64,000 nucleotides of DNA from CAWFFV01 sp963814985 (GTDB taxonomy: Bacteria > Chloroflexota > Ktedonobacteria > Ktedonobacterales > Ktedonobacteraceae). The stretch covers positions 434,001-498,000 of the forward strand of contig CAWFFV010000057.1 in NCBI GenBank assembly GCA_963814985.1, given 5' to 3'. The translations under genes were made by a program, and so were the position numbers. Positions 25,730 through 34,831 of this stretch are shown here, piece by piece. The notes beneath the pieces were generated by a model. The model was not told the DNA's origin. It was given only the letters and a program-made list of their open reading frames with translations, and ran no database searches. Numbering within the stretch: position 1 is the stretch's first letter; each line of letters starts with the position of its first letter.

Positions 25730-27369
25730 ATGTCTGTATCACTGATCAAACAAACCCCCTCAGCATACGGCTACCCATTGCTCATCAAGCATTTGCTTCA
25801 CACCCCTCTTGCCATAGCTCCAGAACAGGAGATTGTGTACCGAGGTGTGATCGCGTATTCCTATCGAGTGTGGCGTCAACGTATCAGCCGGTTGGCGAGT
25901 GGTCTGGCAGGCCTGGGAGTCAAGCCAGGAGATACAGTGGCAGTGATGGATTGGGACAGCCATCGCTACCTGGAGAGTTACTTTGCCGTTCCGATGATGG
26001 GAGCGGTCTTACAGACGGTGAACATCCGCCTGTCGCCAGAACAGATTATCTATACCTCAATCATGCCAAAGCCGATGTCATCCTGTGTCACACTGATTTC
26101 GTGCCGGTTCTCGACACCATTAAGGATCGCCTGGAAACGGTGAAAACCTTTATTCTGCTAAGCGATGGAGGCGAGCATCCGCAGTCCAGCGTTGCATTTG
26201 CGGCTGAGTACGAAGAACTACTGGCCAGAAGTGCCGAGGACTTCGATTTTCCTGACTTTGATGAAAATACTTGCGCTACGACCTTCTATACGACTGGTAC
26301 CACTGGCAACCCGAAAGGGGTCTACTTTAGCCATCGGCAACTCGTGTTGCACACCCTGGCCACTCTTGGATCGATGGCCAGCGCCTGCTGAGCACCAGCG
26401 CTTCCATCGTGGCGATGTCTATATGCCCATTACCCCAATGTTTCACGTCCATGCATGGGGAATGCCTTATGTGGCAACTAGCATGGGCGTCAAGCAGGTC
26501 TATCCAGGCCGCTACCTGCCGGATACATTGTTGAACTTGATCAAACAGGAACATGTCACATTCTCCCATTGTGTGCCAACTATTTTGCACATGATGCTGT
26601 CAAGTCCAGCGAGCAGCGATGTCGATTTGTCAGGGTGGAAGGTGGTCATCGGCGGTTCGGCTCTGCCCAAAGGTCTGGCAAGATGGCCATGGATAGGGGC
26701 ATCGAGATGTTCGGCGGCTATGGTATGTCAGAGACCTGTCCGATCTTGTCGATTGCCCAACTGAAACCCACGATGACAGAACTGGACGCAGACCAGGAAC
26801 TGGCATACCAGACCCGAGCGGGCACACCAATCCACTGGTTGACCTGCGTATCGTTAATGACGAGATGCAAGACGTGCCTCATGATGGCAATGCCACTGGC
26901 GAAGTAGTCGTTCGTGCGCCATGGCTTACCCAGGGCTACCTGAACGACCCGGCCAATTCCGAGGATCTCTGGTCTGGCGGCTATCTGCACACCAATGATA
27001 TCGGGACTATCGATCCCGAGGGATATCTGCCGATCACGGATCGAATTAAAGACGTCGTCAAGAGTGGGGGCGAGTGGATTTCTTCTCTGGCGATCGAAGA
27101 TATCATCTCTCAGTACCCAGGAGTAAGCGAGGTGGCGGTTATTGGGAAACCAGATGAGAAATGGGGAGAGCGCCCGTTGGCTTTGATCGTGTTGAAAGAG
27201 GAGGGTGTGGGTAAAGTTACGGAGCAGGATATGGCCCATGTCAAAGTATGGCAGACACAGGGAGCTCATCTCCAAATGGGCGGTGCCGGATGTTCAATTT
27301 GTGGATATCCTGGATAAAACCAGTGTTGGCAAGCTCAACAAGAAGGTGCTACGCCAGAAGTACTGCTAA
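25730..27369 (+). pseudogene. Acyl-CoA ligase (AMP-forming, FadD/AlkK-like), five frameshifts
   Basis: The reconstructed roughly 545-residue product is a fatty-acid CoA ligase of the medium/long-chain type, activating fatty acids through acyl-AMP. Start ATG 25730 with GGAAAGAGG upstream. Pieces in order: VNIRLSPEQI; NHAKADVILCHTDF; TTGTTGNPKGVYFSHRQ (AMP-binding P-loop); PMFHVHAWGMPY; GGYGMSETCP; GYLHTNDIGTIDPEGYLPITDRIKD (hinge); TSVGKLNKKVLR with the catalytic lysine. Frame changes fall near 26052, 26389, 26683, 26835 and 27245; four are consistent with loss or gain of one base in a short homopolymer. No in-frame nonsense codon is needed. It probably supplied acyl-CoA to the adjacent PHA genes. 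Confidence 0.88.
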
Positions 27370-27471
27370 ACTGAGTGCGAGTAGTTCAATGATATTGTGA
27401 TTTTACAAGGATCATAATATCATTGCTACTGCTAGCGAAATTTCCCATCGGATAGAAAGAAAAGAAAAATA

Positions 27472-27651
27472 GTAACTACTCAGGTCTTCTCCCCACCTGC
27501 GGTGGCTCGCCCTCGTTGTGTGTGGGTTTTGTCGCCTGTGATGGAGGTTGCGACGCAACCTCCATCACAGGCGACAAAACCCACACACAACGAGGGCTTG
27601 CGAAGTGCCTCAGGCACTGAGGAATCAGGAAAAAGGGGCCTGAGTAGTTAC
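27472..27651 (-). repeat. Variable-core palindromic element, copy C (complete, 180 bp)
   Basis: Both ends present: GTAACTACTCAGG at 27472 and CCTGAGTAGTTAC ending 27651. Side hairpins CCACCTGCGGTGG and GTGCCTCAGGCAC flank a perfect 44-bp core palindrome (27509-27552 with 27554-27597, single-base loop), the longest of the family. It lies between the ligase and coiled-coil genes of the PHA locus. Confidence 0.9.
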
Positions 27652-27773
27652 GAAAAATATTTGCTAAGATAGAGGTATATCGGAGGAGGAAAAGTTAGTG
27701 GTAGTGCAGATGCCGTTATACTAGTGGCTTGTTAACTCCAGAGAACTGGAGCTTATGAAGTAGGAGAGCAATT

Positions 27774-28260
27774 ATGGAGAGCGAGCTCGAAACTGTGAGC
27801 CAGACAGGCGCGCAGAGCAATGGTACCCTGGCAGAGCCGTCTCAAACAAAGCCTGTTAGAAAGAAAAAAGCTTCCACAAGCAGCCCATCCCAGCGAAAGA
27901 CTGGCACCAAAGGAACAGTGCAAGCAGTGCTTGAAGAGGAACAGCAGAAAGTAACTGTAGCACAAGCAGTGCTTGAAGAGGAACAACGCAAAGTAACCGT
28001 AGCACAAACTGCACTTGAAGAGGAACAGCAGAAAGCGACGGTAGCACAAGCAGCGCTGGAAGAGGAACAACGCAAAGCGACCGAAGCGCAAGCGGCGCTG
28101 GAAGACTTGCAGCAAAGGCTGGCGGCAGTCGAAGCGGCGCTTGCAGAAGAAAGACGGAAAGCAGCCGAGGCACAGCAGAGCGCTTGCAGAACAGCAGACC
28201 ACAGATGAAAAACACACTGAGGATCTGAACCAGAACCAGAGTCAACAGGTGGTCAGGTAA
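27774..28260 (+). pseudogene. Coiled-coil phasin-like segment, possibly the N-terminus of PhaC
   Basis: ATG 27774 opens a Lys/Ser/Thr-rich lead (PVRKKKASTSSPSQRKTGTK) followed by four 14-residue repeats of the pattern AxLEEEQxKxTVAQ (residues 51-106) and a further coiled coil ending KAAEAQQ. This resembles the basic-plus-coiled-coil design of PHA granule-associated proteins (PhaF-like), although the basic motif is not the AAKP type. The frame shifts near 28176, continues as ALAEQQTTDEKHTEDLN to a stop at 28258, while the original frame reopens at about 28235 and runs straight into the PhaC N-terminus. So it may be a separate granule protein or the N-terminal part of a fused synthase. Confidence 0.6.
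27924..28091 (+). repeat. Four tandem 42-bp coding repeats
   Basis: Units encode two heptads each (AVLEEEQQKVTVAQ and variants); DNA identity between neighbours is high, indicating recent duplication. Confidence 0.9.
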
Positions 28261-29901
28261 CGTCCTTCGGCCTCACTCCCTTCGTTGGTTTGCAGGGCAC
28301 GGATATCTTCAATGTTGGTCAGCAGATGTTCCAGCAAGCGATCAAGCGAGCCACAATTATGGTGAAACACTCTACAAATTTCCTCCTTGAGATGGGCCGC
28401 GTGATGACTGGGTCAGATCTACGGTCGAGCCGGATCCGAAGGAGAAACGCTTCGCCGACAAGCGTGGAAAACAAATCCTTTTACCACACATACCTGCAAA
28501 CCTAGCTTGACCTGGCATGATAGCTTAAATGCCTTTATCGATGATGCTGATCTTGAACAAAAAGGATGCCGAGCGTGCTCGCTTCATGCTCTCGCTATTT
28601 ACCGAAGCGATGGCCCCGACCAATACCTTGCTAGGCAATCCAGCGGCGATGAAGAAGATGTATGAGACAGGAGGGGCCAGCCTGGTGAGGGGCCTCACTC
28701 ATATGCTCGAAGACCTCGCTAACAATGGCGGTCTGCCCTCTCAGGTCGATATGAAGGCCTTCCAGGTTGGTAAGGATCTCGCCCTCTCGCCGGGAGCCGT
28801 TGTGTTTAAGAAACGAGGTACTTGAACTGATCCAATATAAGCCGACAACACCCCAGGTCTATAGCCGCCCATTGCTCATCGTCCCGCCTCAGGTGAACAA
28901 GTTCTACATCATGGACCTGTCACCAGACAAGAGCCTGGTACAGTACCTGGTAGACAAGTGGGATGCAGGTATTCATCACCAGTTGGCGTAATCCCACCCC
29001 GGAGCATCGCGATTGGGGGTTCGAAACCTACGACCGAGCCATCCTGGAAGCCATTGATGGAGTTCGCGCTATTACAGGTAGTGAGGATGTCAATATTTTG
29101 GCAGCATGCCTGGGTGGCATGACCCTCGCTACGCTGCTGGGACACCTGGCGGCGCAGGGAGACCGACGGATTAAGGCCGCGACCTTCCTGGTGACGGTGC
29201 TTGACACCAATATGGAGTCGACGATGGGGCTGTTCGCCACCAAGGAAACGTTGCGGCCGCCAAGCAGGCATCACACTTGAAGGGAGTAGTCGAGGGTCAG
29301 GAGCTGGCACGAGCGTTTGCCTGGCTACGCCCGAACGATCTGATCTGGAATTACTGGGTCAACAATTACCTGATCGGCAACGATCCAGCGGCATTCGACG
29401 TGCTGTACTGGAATAACGATACGACCCGCCTGCCAGCCCAGTTGCATAGCGAAATGCTTAACCTGTTCGAAACCAATGCATTCACGCATCCTGGCATGCT
29501 CAATATGTTGGGAACGCCTATCGATCTCTCCAAAGTGACCAATGATGCCTATATTATCGCTGGTATCACTGACCACATTACTCCATGGCAGGCAAGCTAT
29601 GCGACCACACAGTTGCTGGGTGGGAAGTGCAAGTTTATTCTGAGTAATAGCGGCCACATCCAGGCCATCTTGAGCGCGCCAGGGAACCCAAAGGCGAAAT
29701 ACTTCGTCAATTGCGCATCATTCGGCCGATCCCGAACAATGGCTGACCGGAGCACAGCATTGGTCAGGCTCCTGGTGGGACGATTATCGAGAATGGCTGG
29801 GCCAGCGTGCTGGTGAGCAGAAGCCTGCGCCACAGGAACTTGGCAATGACCAGTATCAGCCGGGAAAACCAGCTCCGGGCACCTACGTATTTGAGCCATA
29901 A
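28243..29901 (+). pseudogene. phaC: Polyhydroxyalkanoate synthase PhaC, about ten frameshifts
   Basis: PhaC polymerises hydroxyacyl-CoA into PHA on granules. Reassembled from frame fragments: GLTPFVGLQGTDIFNVGQQM at the start; AMAPTNTLLGNPAAMKKM; PLLIVPPQVNKFYIMDLSP; VFITSWRNP; NILAACLGGMT with the nucleophilic cysteine (lipase-like box, first Gly replaced by Ala); NDLIWNYWVNNYL; AGITDHITPW (catalytic Asp); SNSGHIQAIL (catalytic His); SWWDDYREWLGQRAG, ending FEP at 29901. All three catalytic residues survive. Frame changes are scattered (for example near 28410, 28460, 28505, 28567, 28815, 28955, 29255, 29720), mostly at short homopolymers. Length of about 550 residues fits class I/II synthases working without PhaE/PhaR. 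Confidence 0.88.
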
Positions 29902-30043
29902 CATAAGTCTATGTATCTGAGCTAATAAGAAGGTGTAAGGAGAGGAGGGTCGGGCCGAGAAACGAAAAGAGAAGCGAGAGAAAAGCTCAACGGTGAGCTT
30001 CCCTCTCCTTAAACAGTATATTCTCAGAAAGGAAGGAACGTCC

Positions 30044-30867
30044 GTGCCATCAGAATCTAGCAGGCCACAGGCCGATACACGTACTATTACTGTCAAGGGT
30101 CAGCGTTTGCATGTCACCATCCGTCCAGGAAAGGGCACCCATACGCCGTTGTTGCTGATGAATGGCATTGGTGCCAGACTCGAAGTACTTCATCCATTTG
30201 TTGATGCGTTTGACCCGGAGGTCGAGATCATTCGCTTTGATGTGCCGGGTGTTGGCAATTCGCCGCCCCCTGTCATCCCGTACCGTTTTTCGACCATGGC
30301 CCGCTTAGTGGCAAGGATGCTTGATCAGTTGGGCTACGAGCAGGTAGACGTGCTTGGTCTCTCATGGGGTGGCGGACTGGCCCAGCAGTTTGCCTTCCAG
30401 CATAGCGACCGCTGTCGGCGACTGATTCTGACCAGCACGGGAACAGGCGCGATCATGGTCCCTGCCCGTTTCTCTGTCCTTTCTAAAATGGCGACGCCCC
30501 GGCGATATACGGATTCTCTTACATGGAGGAGATTGCCGCAGATATCTATGGTGGAGATTTGCGATCAACACCCGAATTCCTGCGCGAACTTGCTCAAGAT
30601 ATGCGCCTGGATGAGCCACGAGGCTACTTCTATCAGATGTGCGCTATAATGGGTTGGACCAGCCTGCCATGGCTCGCATTCTTGCAGCAGCCGACACTGA
30701 TTCTAGCTGGCAACGATGATCCATTGGTTCCATTGGCCAACGCAAAGATTCTGCAATACTTAATCCCACATTCGAAGTTGCACGTCTATCATGGCGGTCA
30801 TTTGGGGATTTTGACGCATGCGCAGGAACTTACAAGCATCGTTGCAGAATTTCTTATAGCCGCATAA
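30044..30867 (+). pseudogene. phaZ: PhaZ-like PHA depolymerase / alpha-beta hydrolase, one frameshift
   Basis: An alpha/beta hydrolase closely patterned on intracellular medium-chain PHA depolymerases. GTG 30044 (GGAAGGA upstream) gives RTITVKGQRLHV; LLLMNGIGARLEVL (oxyanion region); FDVPGVGNSP; VLGLSWGGGLAQQFA with the nucleophilic serine; and, after a frame change near 30510, MEEIAADIYGGDLR, PTLILAGNDDPLVP (Asp) and YHGGHLGIL (His). The reconstructed length is about 275 residues. Order ligase-coiled coil-phaC-phaZ matches a PHA production and turnover locus. One lesion only, so it may be functional if that indel is a sequencing error. Confidence 0.85.
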
Positions 30868-30915
30868 CTCTTCAGTACGATCTTTGAAGAGCAAGGGCAA
30901 CCGCTTTTGTTTGAT

Positions 30916-30981
30916 GGGCGCGGTTTACAAGACATTACCCGTTGTGCCGTTAATGTTAACACGGGCTTGTAAACCGCGCCC
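30916..30981. repeat. Inverted repeat between convergent phaZ and tex
   Basis: Perfect 16-bp arms GGGCGCGGTTTACAAG/CTTGTAAACCGCGCCC around a 34-base middle that holds the palindrome GTTAATGTTAAC and partial CCCGT/ACGGG complementarity. It could be a small non-autonomous repeat or a bidirectional terminator. Confidence 0.7.
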
Positions 30982-31018
30982 CTACAACCTGCGTCTCTTC
31001 CTCAAGTGGCGGGAGTGT

Positions 31019-33346
31019 TCATTCGATGCTACGCATACTTAACTGAACACGCCCACGTTGCAGATCCACTTTAAGAACGCGTACCTGGACAACTTGTCCA
31101 ACAGCCACCACACTTAATGGGTCTTTGACAAAACGGTCCGCCAGTTCTGACACATGGACGAGTCCATCTTGCTTGACACCGATATCTACAAAAGCTCCAA
31201 AATCTACCACATTACGTACAGTACCCTGCAAAAGCATGCCGGTTTGCAGATCCTCAATTTTTAACACATCGTGACGTAAAATGGGAGCAGGGAGAGCATC
31301 ACGTGGGTCAAGGCCCGGCTTTTCCAGGTTCTCCAGGATATCGTTGAGCGTAGGAAGACCTACACCAATTTTTTTTGCAATATCATTCCATGCAGCTTGC
31401 TCTCCGCCTACCTGCGTCGTGTTTCCACGATTACGATTTGTTCGCCCAAGGCTGTTCTGTAGCTTGATGAACTGTCGGAATTGTGCGATACGTTCAGAGG
31501 GCTTTGCCGTCTGGTCACCTCCAGGCAAGATCTCCAGGAGAAGATGAACGGCTTTGTAGCTTTCGGGATGAATAAAGGTATTGTCCAGAAGCTCTTTACC
31601 ATTCGCAACCTTGAGGAACCCTGCCGCCTGAACAAAAGTTGCTGGCCCAAGGCCGGATACCTTCTGCAATTCCTGACGTGAACTGAACGGGCCATGTTCT
31701 TCACGATACTTTACAATAGCATTGGCTACACGCGTATTGATGCCTGAAACATGTTTGAGCAAAGCCGCAGAGGCAGAATTTACCTCGACACCTGCAAAGT
31801 TGACGCATGAAACAACAACACGATCAAGCATAGCGGCCAGGTCCTTTTGATCCACATCATGCTGGTAGAGTCCGACGCCAACCGCCTTGGGATCAATCTT
31901 CACCAACTCTGCCAGAGGGTCCTGTAAGCGTCGTGCGATAGAGATGGTACCACGTTGTGTAGCGTCGAGCGTAGGAAACTCCTGACGTGCTGCCTCTGAT
32001 GCAGAGTAGACTGATGCTCCCGCTTCGTTAACAATGACATAACCAATCTCCCCATGTTTCCCTGTTTCTTGCTCAAGCTCACGAATCAAGTTTACCACCA
32101 TCTGCTCTGTCTCACGTGAGGCGGTTCCATTGCCAATAGCGATCACCGAAATACTGTACTGTGCCAGCAGCTTACGTAGCAGTTGCTGTGCCTTCTCTGT
32201 TTGATAGAGATACATCGTATCGGAGGAGAGATATTTGCCTGTCTCATCAATGATGGTGAGTTTACAGCCAGTGCGGTAACCAGGGTCGATACCAAGCACT
32301 TTTTTACCACGCAATGGTGGCTGCAATAAGAGGTTACGCAGATTGGTTGCAAAGATGTTAATGGCATGCTCTTCTGCCTGGCGTGTCAGTTCTACGCGAA
32401 CCTCGCGTTCCATGGCAGGAGCAAGCAACCGCTTATAGCCATCTTCCATAGCATCAGAGAGATAGGTAGCAAAAGGCGATGTGGCTTTAATGGGATAGTG
32501 CGGGGTGATATCTCCCTGTGCCTGCTCATAAGGGAGGGAAACACTCACACGTAATACCTCTTCGTGCTCTGCTCTGTTGAGTGCCAGAATACGATGTGGG
32601 ACGAGTCTGGTCACGCTTTCATTAAAGTCATAGTAGAGTTGGTAGACACCGTTGGGGTCCTTTTCAGCAATTTTTTCGGGGGCGACCAGCTTCGTTCCCA
32701 TCGTTGAGCGCTTGAAGAACGAGGTACGTACACTCCCTCGTACATTCGCATCTTCGGAAATTACCTCGGCAGCAATATCGCATGCTCCTGCATAGGCCTC
32801 CAGGCTGGTATCAACGCCTTTCTCCACATTCAAGAAAGGTGATGCGTGTTTCTCAAGAAGAGTATTTGCATCACCTGTCAATTCAGGTTGCTGCAAAATA
32901 ATGTCAGCGAGTGGAGCGAGTCCCTTCTCGCGAGCAACACTGGCACGTGTTTTGCGCTTGGGGCGATAGGGCAAATAGAGGTCTTCGACTTCTTGCAATG
33001 TTGTAGCAGCGGTAATCGCAAGAGCCAGTTCTGGTGTTAGTTTGCCCTGTGTGTCAATCAGTCTGTGCACATCCGTCTTCCGCTCATACAAGGCACGGAT
33101 GGAGGCGGCTCTATCGGCAATAGTTTGAATTTGCACTTCATCGAGGCTACCAGTCACCTCTTTACGATAACGTGCGATAAAAGGGATGGTATTGCCTTCA
33201 TCTAACAGGGTGATAGTACGTGCAATCTGCCCACTACCTAAATTTAATTCTGTACTGAGCGTTTGTGCGATATCTGCTATCGATAATGATTCATCAGGCG
33301 TTGTTGTCAGCGACGATGGTTGATTTTTCTGTTCCTGGGTAGCCAA
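31019..33346 (-). CDS. tex: Tex-family RNA-binding protein with S1 domain
   Basis: A 775-residue cytosolic Tex (YhgF) protein, implicated in transcription processivity and RNA handling. Layout: N-terminal helical region with FIARYRKEVTGSLDEVQIQ; YqgF-like RNase H domain (KKVLGIDPGYRTGCKL at about 333, then NGTASRET); helix-hairpin-helix block (KYREEHGPFSSRQELQKVSGLGPATF at about 515-545); and C-terminal S1 domain (GTVRNVVDFGAFVDIGVKQDGLVHVSEL at about 695-720). ATG 33346; length is normal. Monocistronic and convergent with phaZ. Confidence 0.95.
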   Translation of the reverse strand: MATQEQKNQPSSLTTTPDESLSIADIAQTLSTELNLGSGQIARTITLLDEGNTIPFIARYRKEVTGSLDEVQIQTIADRAASIRALYERKTDVHRLIDTQGKLTPELALAITAATTLQEVEDLYLPYRPKRKTRASVAREKGLAPLADIILQQPELTGDANTLLEKHASPFLNVEKGVDTSLEAYAGACDIAAEVISEDANVRGSVRTSFFKRSTMGTKLVAPEKIAEKDPNGVYQLYYDFNESVTRLVPHRILALNRAEHEEVLRVSVSLPYEQAQGDITPHYPIKATSPFATYLSDAMEDGYKRLLAPAMEREVRVELTRQAEEHAINIFATNLRNLLLQPPLRGKKVLGIDPGYRTGCKLTIIDETGKYLSSDTMYLYQTEKAQQLLRKLLAQYSISVIAIGNGTASRETEQMVVNLIRELEQETGKHGEIGYVIVNEAGASVYSASEAARQEFPTLDATQRGTISIARRLQDPLAELVKIDPKAVGVGLYQHDVDQKDLAAMLDRVVVSCVNFAGVEVNSASAALLKHVSGINTRVANAIVKYREEHGPFSSRQELQKVSGLGPATFVQAAGFLKVANGKELLDNTFIHPESYKAVHLLLEILPGGDQTAKPSERIAQFRQFIKLQNSLGRTNRNRGNTTQVGGEQAAWNDIAKKIGVGLPTLNDILENLEKPGLDPRDALPAPILRHDVLKIEDLQTGMLLQGTVRNVVDFGAFVDIGVKQDGLVHVSELADRFVKDPLSVVAVGQVVQVRVLKVDLQRGRVQLSMRSIE

Positions 33347-33525
33347 ATGTGTAACCTACTTTCTTTAAACTGCCAATAAATAGGTTATGTCAGGGATGAG
33401 GTTGTACTGTCCCTCCCCGATAGGGGTATTTCGTTGACAATGTTACTCTACTTTGTTACTCTGTACAAGAGCATAAACAGAGAAAAATTATCTCAAGATA
33501 AACATTTTCTCGTAATGGCTCATTA

Positions 33526-33601
33526 GGGGATGTGGTGTCCAGGCTTGCACGGGCACGTCAGCAAGGTGCCAGGTGCCGGGTTCGATTCCCGGCCATCTCC
33601 A
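33526..33601 (+). tRNA. tRNA-like sequence, non-canonical
   Basis: Acceptor arms GGGGATG and CATCTCC pair over seven bases; D-arm GTGT/GCAC; anticodon stem GGCAC/GTGCC; T-arm GCCGGG-TTCGATT-CCCGGC. Two oddities: the anticodon loop has nine bases (GTCAGCAAG), so no anticodon is certain, and the T-stem has six pairs. CCA is not encoded. It could be an atypical functional tRNA or a decayed one. Confidence 0.4.
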
Positions 33602-33606
33602 CATAC

Positions 33607-34827
33607 ATGTTTTCTTGGGGATGTGGTGTAGCGTTAACACGTCTTATCGTCAATAAGAAGAGCATTTGTAAAGGGCGTTTTTTCCGGAGACACTTCTTTT
33701 ATGAAAGTCTTTGTCCGGATTGTGGGGATAGAAACTATGCCAAACGCATACAAACGGCTGATCTGCGAGGTCGAGTTGCTCTGGTTACGGGTGCTCGCGT
33801 AAGAATAGGCTATGCGGTTGCGCTCAAATTACTACGTGCCGGCGCTTCGGTGATTGCGACGACGCGCTTTCCCTATGATGCCGCTTTGCGCTACTCAAAA
33901 GAGCCTGATTTCTTGACATGGAGTGATCGCCTACACATCTATGGGCTAGATTTACGCCATATTCCCAGCATCGAGAGCTTTACACATTCTCTACAGTTGA
34001 CCTACTCCAGATTGGATATTCTTATCAATAACGCAGCTCAGACAGTGCGCAGGCCACCAGCATTTTATGCTCATCTGATGCCCTTTGAAGCACTGCCAAT
34101 TGCGAAGTTACCACAACAGCTTCAACCACTGCTGGGTATTGAACAGCGAAAAGCGCTTCCTGTTGGAAATGCATCTGTGCTTGCTCTAGCACCTACAATG
34201 GAAGTACAGAGGTCACAAGATATGCGAACTGAGGGGGTACCTGCTTTATCGGCAGAGCTCTCCCAGGTTCCAGTTCTAGCAGGCGATGAGCAACATGACC
34301 TCGATCAATTTCCTCCTGGCAAGTTTGATCTGGATGGTCAGCAGATAGATAAACGTACACATAACACCTGGGTGATGAGGTTAGAAGAGGTTGCTATCCC
34401 GGAAATTGTAGAAGTGCAATTGATCAATGCAATAGCACCTACCATCCTGATTAGCCAGCTCAAGCCGCTCATGCTCCGTCAAAGAGAGACAAGTGGCTAT
34501 ATTATCAATGTCTCTGCAATTGAGGGACAATTTGCTAGCTCGAAACGTGGTCACCACCCTCATACGAATATGGCGAAAGCAGCCTTGAATATGCTCACTT
34601 ATACATCAGCAGCTGAGTTTGCCAGAGATAACATCTTTATGAACAGCGTCGATCCTGGCTGGATTTCTCAGCAAGTCCCTATTGATCATAAAATGCCTGA
34701 AGATCGTGTTCCGCTGGATGAAGTGGATGCCGCAGCCCGTATTTGCGATCCTATCTTTGTTGGCGAGACGACAGAACTCCACGAGTATGGAAAGTTTTTG
34801 AAAGATTACGTTACAGCTCCCTGGTAA
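33607..34827 (+). CDS. SDR-family oxidoreductase with Cys-rich N-terminal lead
   Basis: NAD(P)-dependent short-chain dehydrogenase. Core: RVALVTGARVRIGYAVALKL (Rossmann Gly motif), RLDILINNAAQTVRRPP (NNAA), NVSAIEGQF (Ser) and NMAKAALNML (a Lys three residues after the MA; the usual Tyr is shifted or replaced by HPHTNMAK, so the YxxxK pair is not canonical). A 110-residue insert at about 175-270 lies between strands 4 and 5. The N-terminal block FFYESLCPDCGDRNYAKR is a CxxC lead seen in a subgroup of SDRs, but the partner CxxC expected just upstream is incomplete. The start is uncertain: ATG 33607 lies between two tRNA-like sequences, and the first 20 codons read through the second of them. 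Confidence 0.8.
   Translation: MFSWGCGVALTRLIVNKKSICKGRFFRRHFFYESLCPDCGDRNYAKRIQTADLRGRVALVTGARVRIGYAVALKLLRAGASVIATTRFPYDAALRYSKEPDFLTWSDRLHIYGLDLRHIPSIESFTHSLQLTYSRLDILINNAAQTVRRPPAFYAHLMPFEALPIAKLPQQLQPLLGIEQRKALPVGNASVLALAPTMEVQRSQDMRTEGVPALSAELSQVPVLAGDEQHDLDQFPPGKFDLDGQQIDKRTHNTWVMRLEEVAIPEIVEVQLINAIAPTILISQLKPLMLRQRETSGYIINVSAIEGQFASSKRGHHPHTNMAKAALNMLTYTSAAEFARDNIFMNSVDPGWISQQVPIDHKMPEDRVPLDEVDAAARICDPIFVGETTELHEYGKFLKDYVTAPW
33617..33659 (+). pseudogene. 5' half of a tRNA-Asp-like sequence
   Basis: Starts with the same 13 bases as the tRNA-like sequence 91 bases upstream, continues GTGT-AGCGTTA-ACAC (D-arm) and TCTTA-TCGTCAA-TAAGA (anticodon arm with GTC in the loop, but C where U33 is expected). 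The T-arm and 3' acceptor strand are missing. It lies inside the frame of the SDR gene. Confidence 0.4.
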
Positions 34828-34831
34828 TCTG

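Noticed and set aside
27753..28245. Cys/Leu-rich open frames opposite the heptad repeats
   Set aside because: They are antisense shadows of the GAAGAGGAACAGCAG-type repeats.
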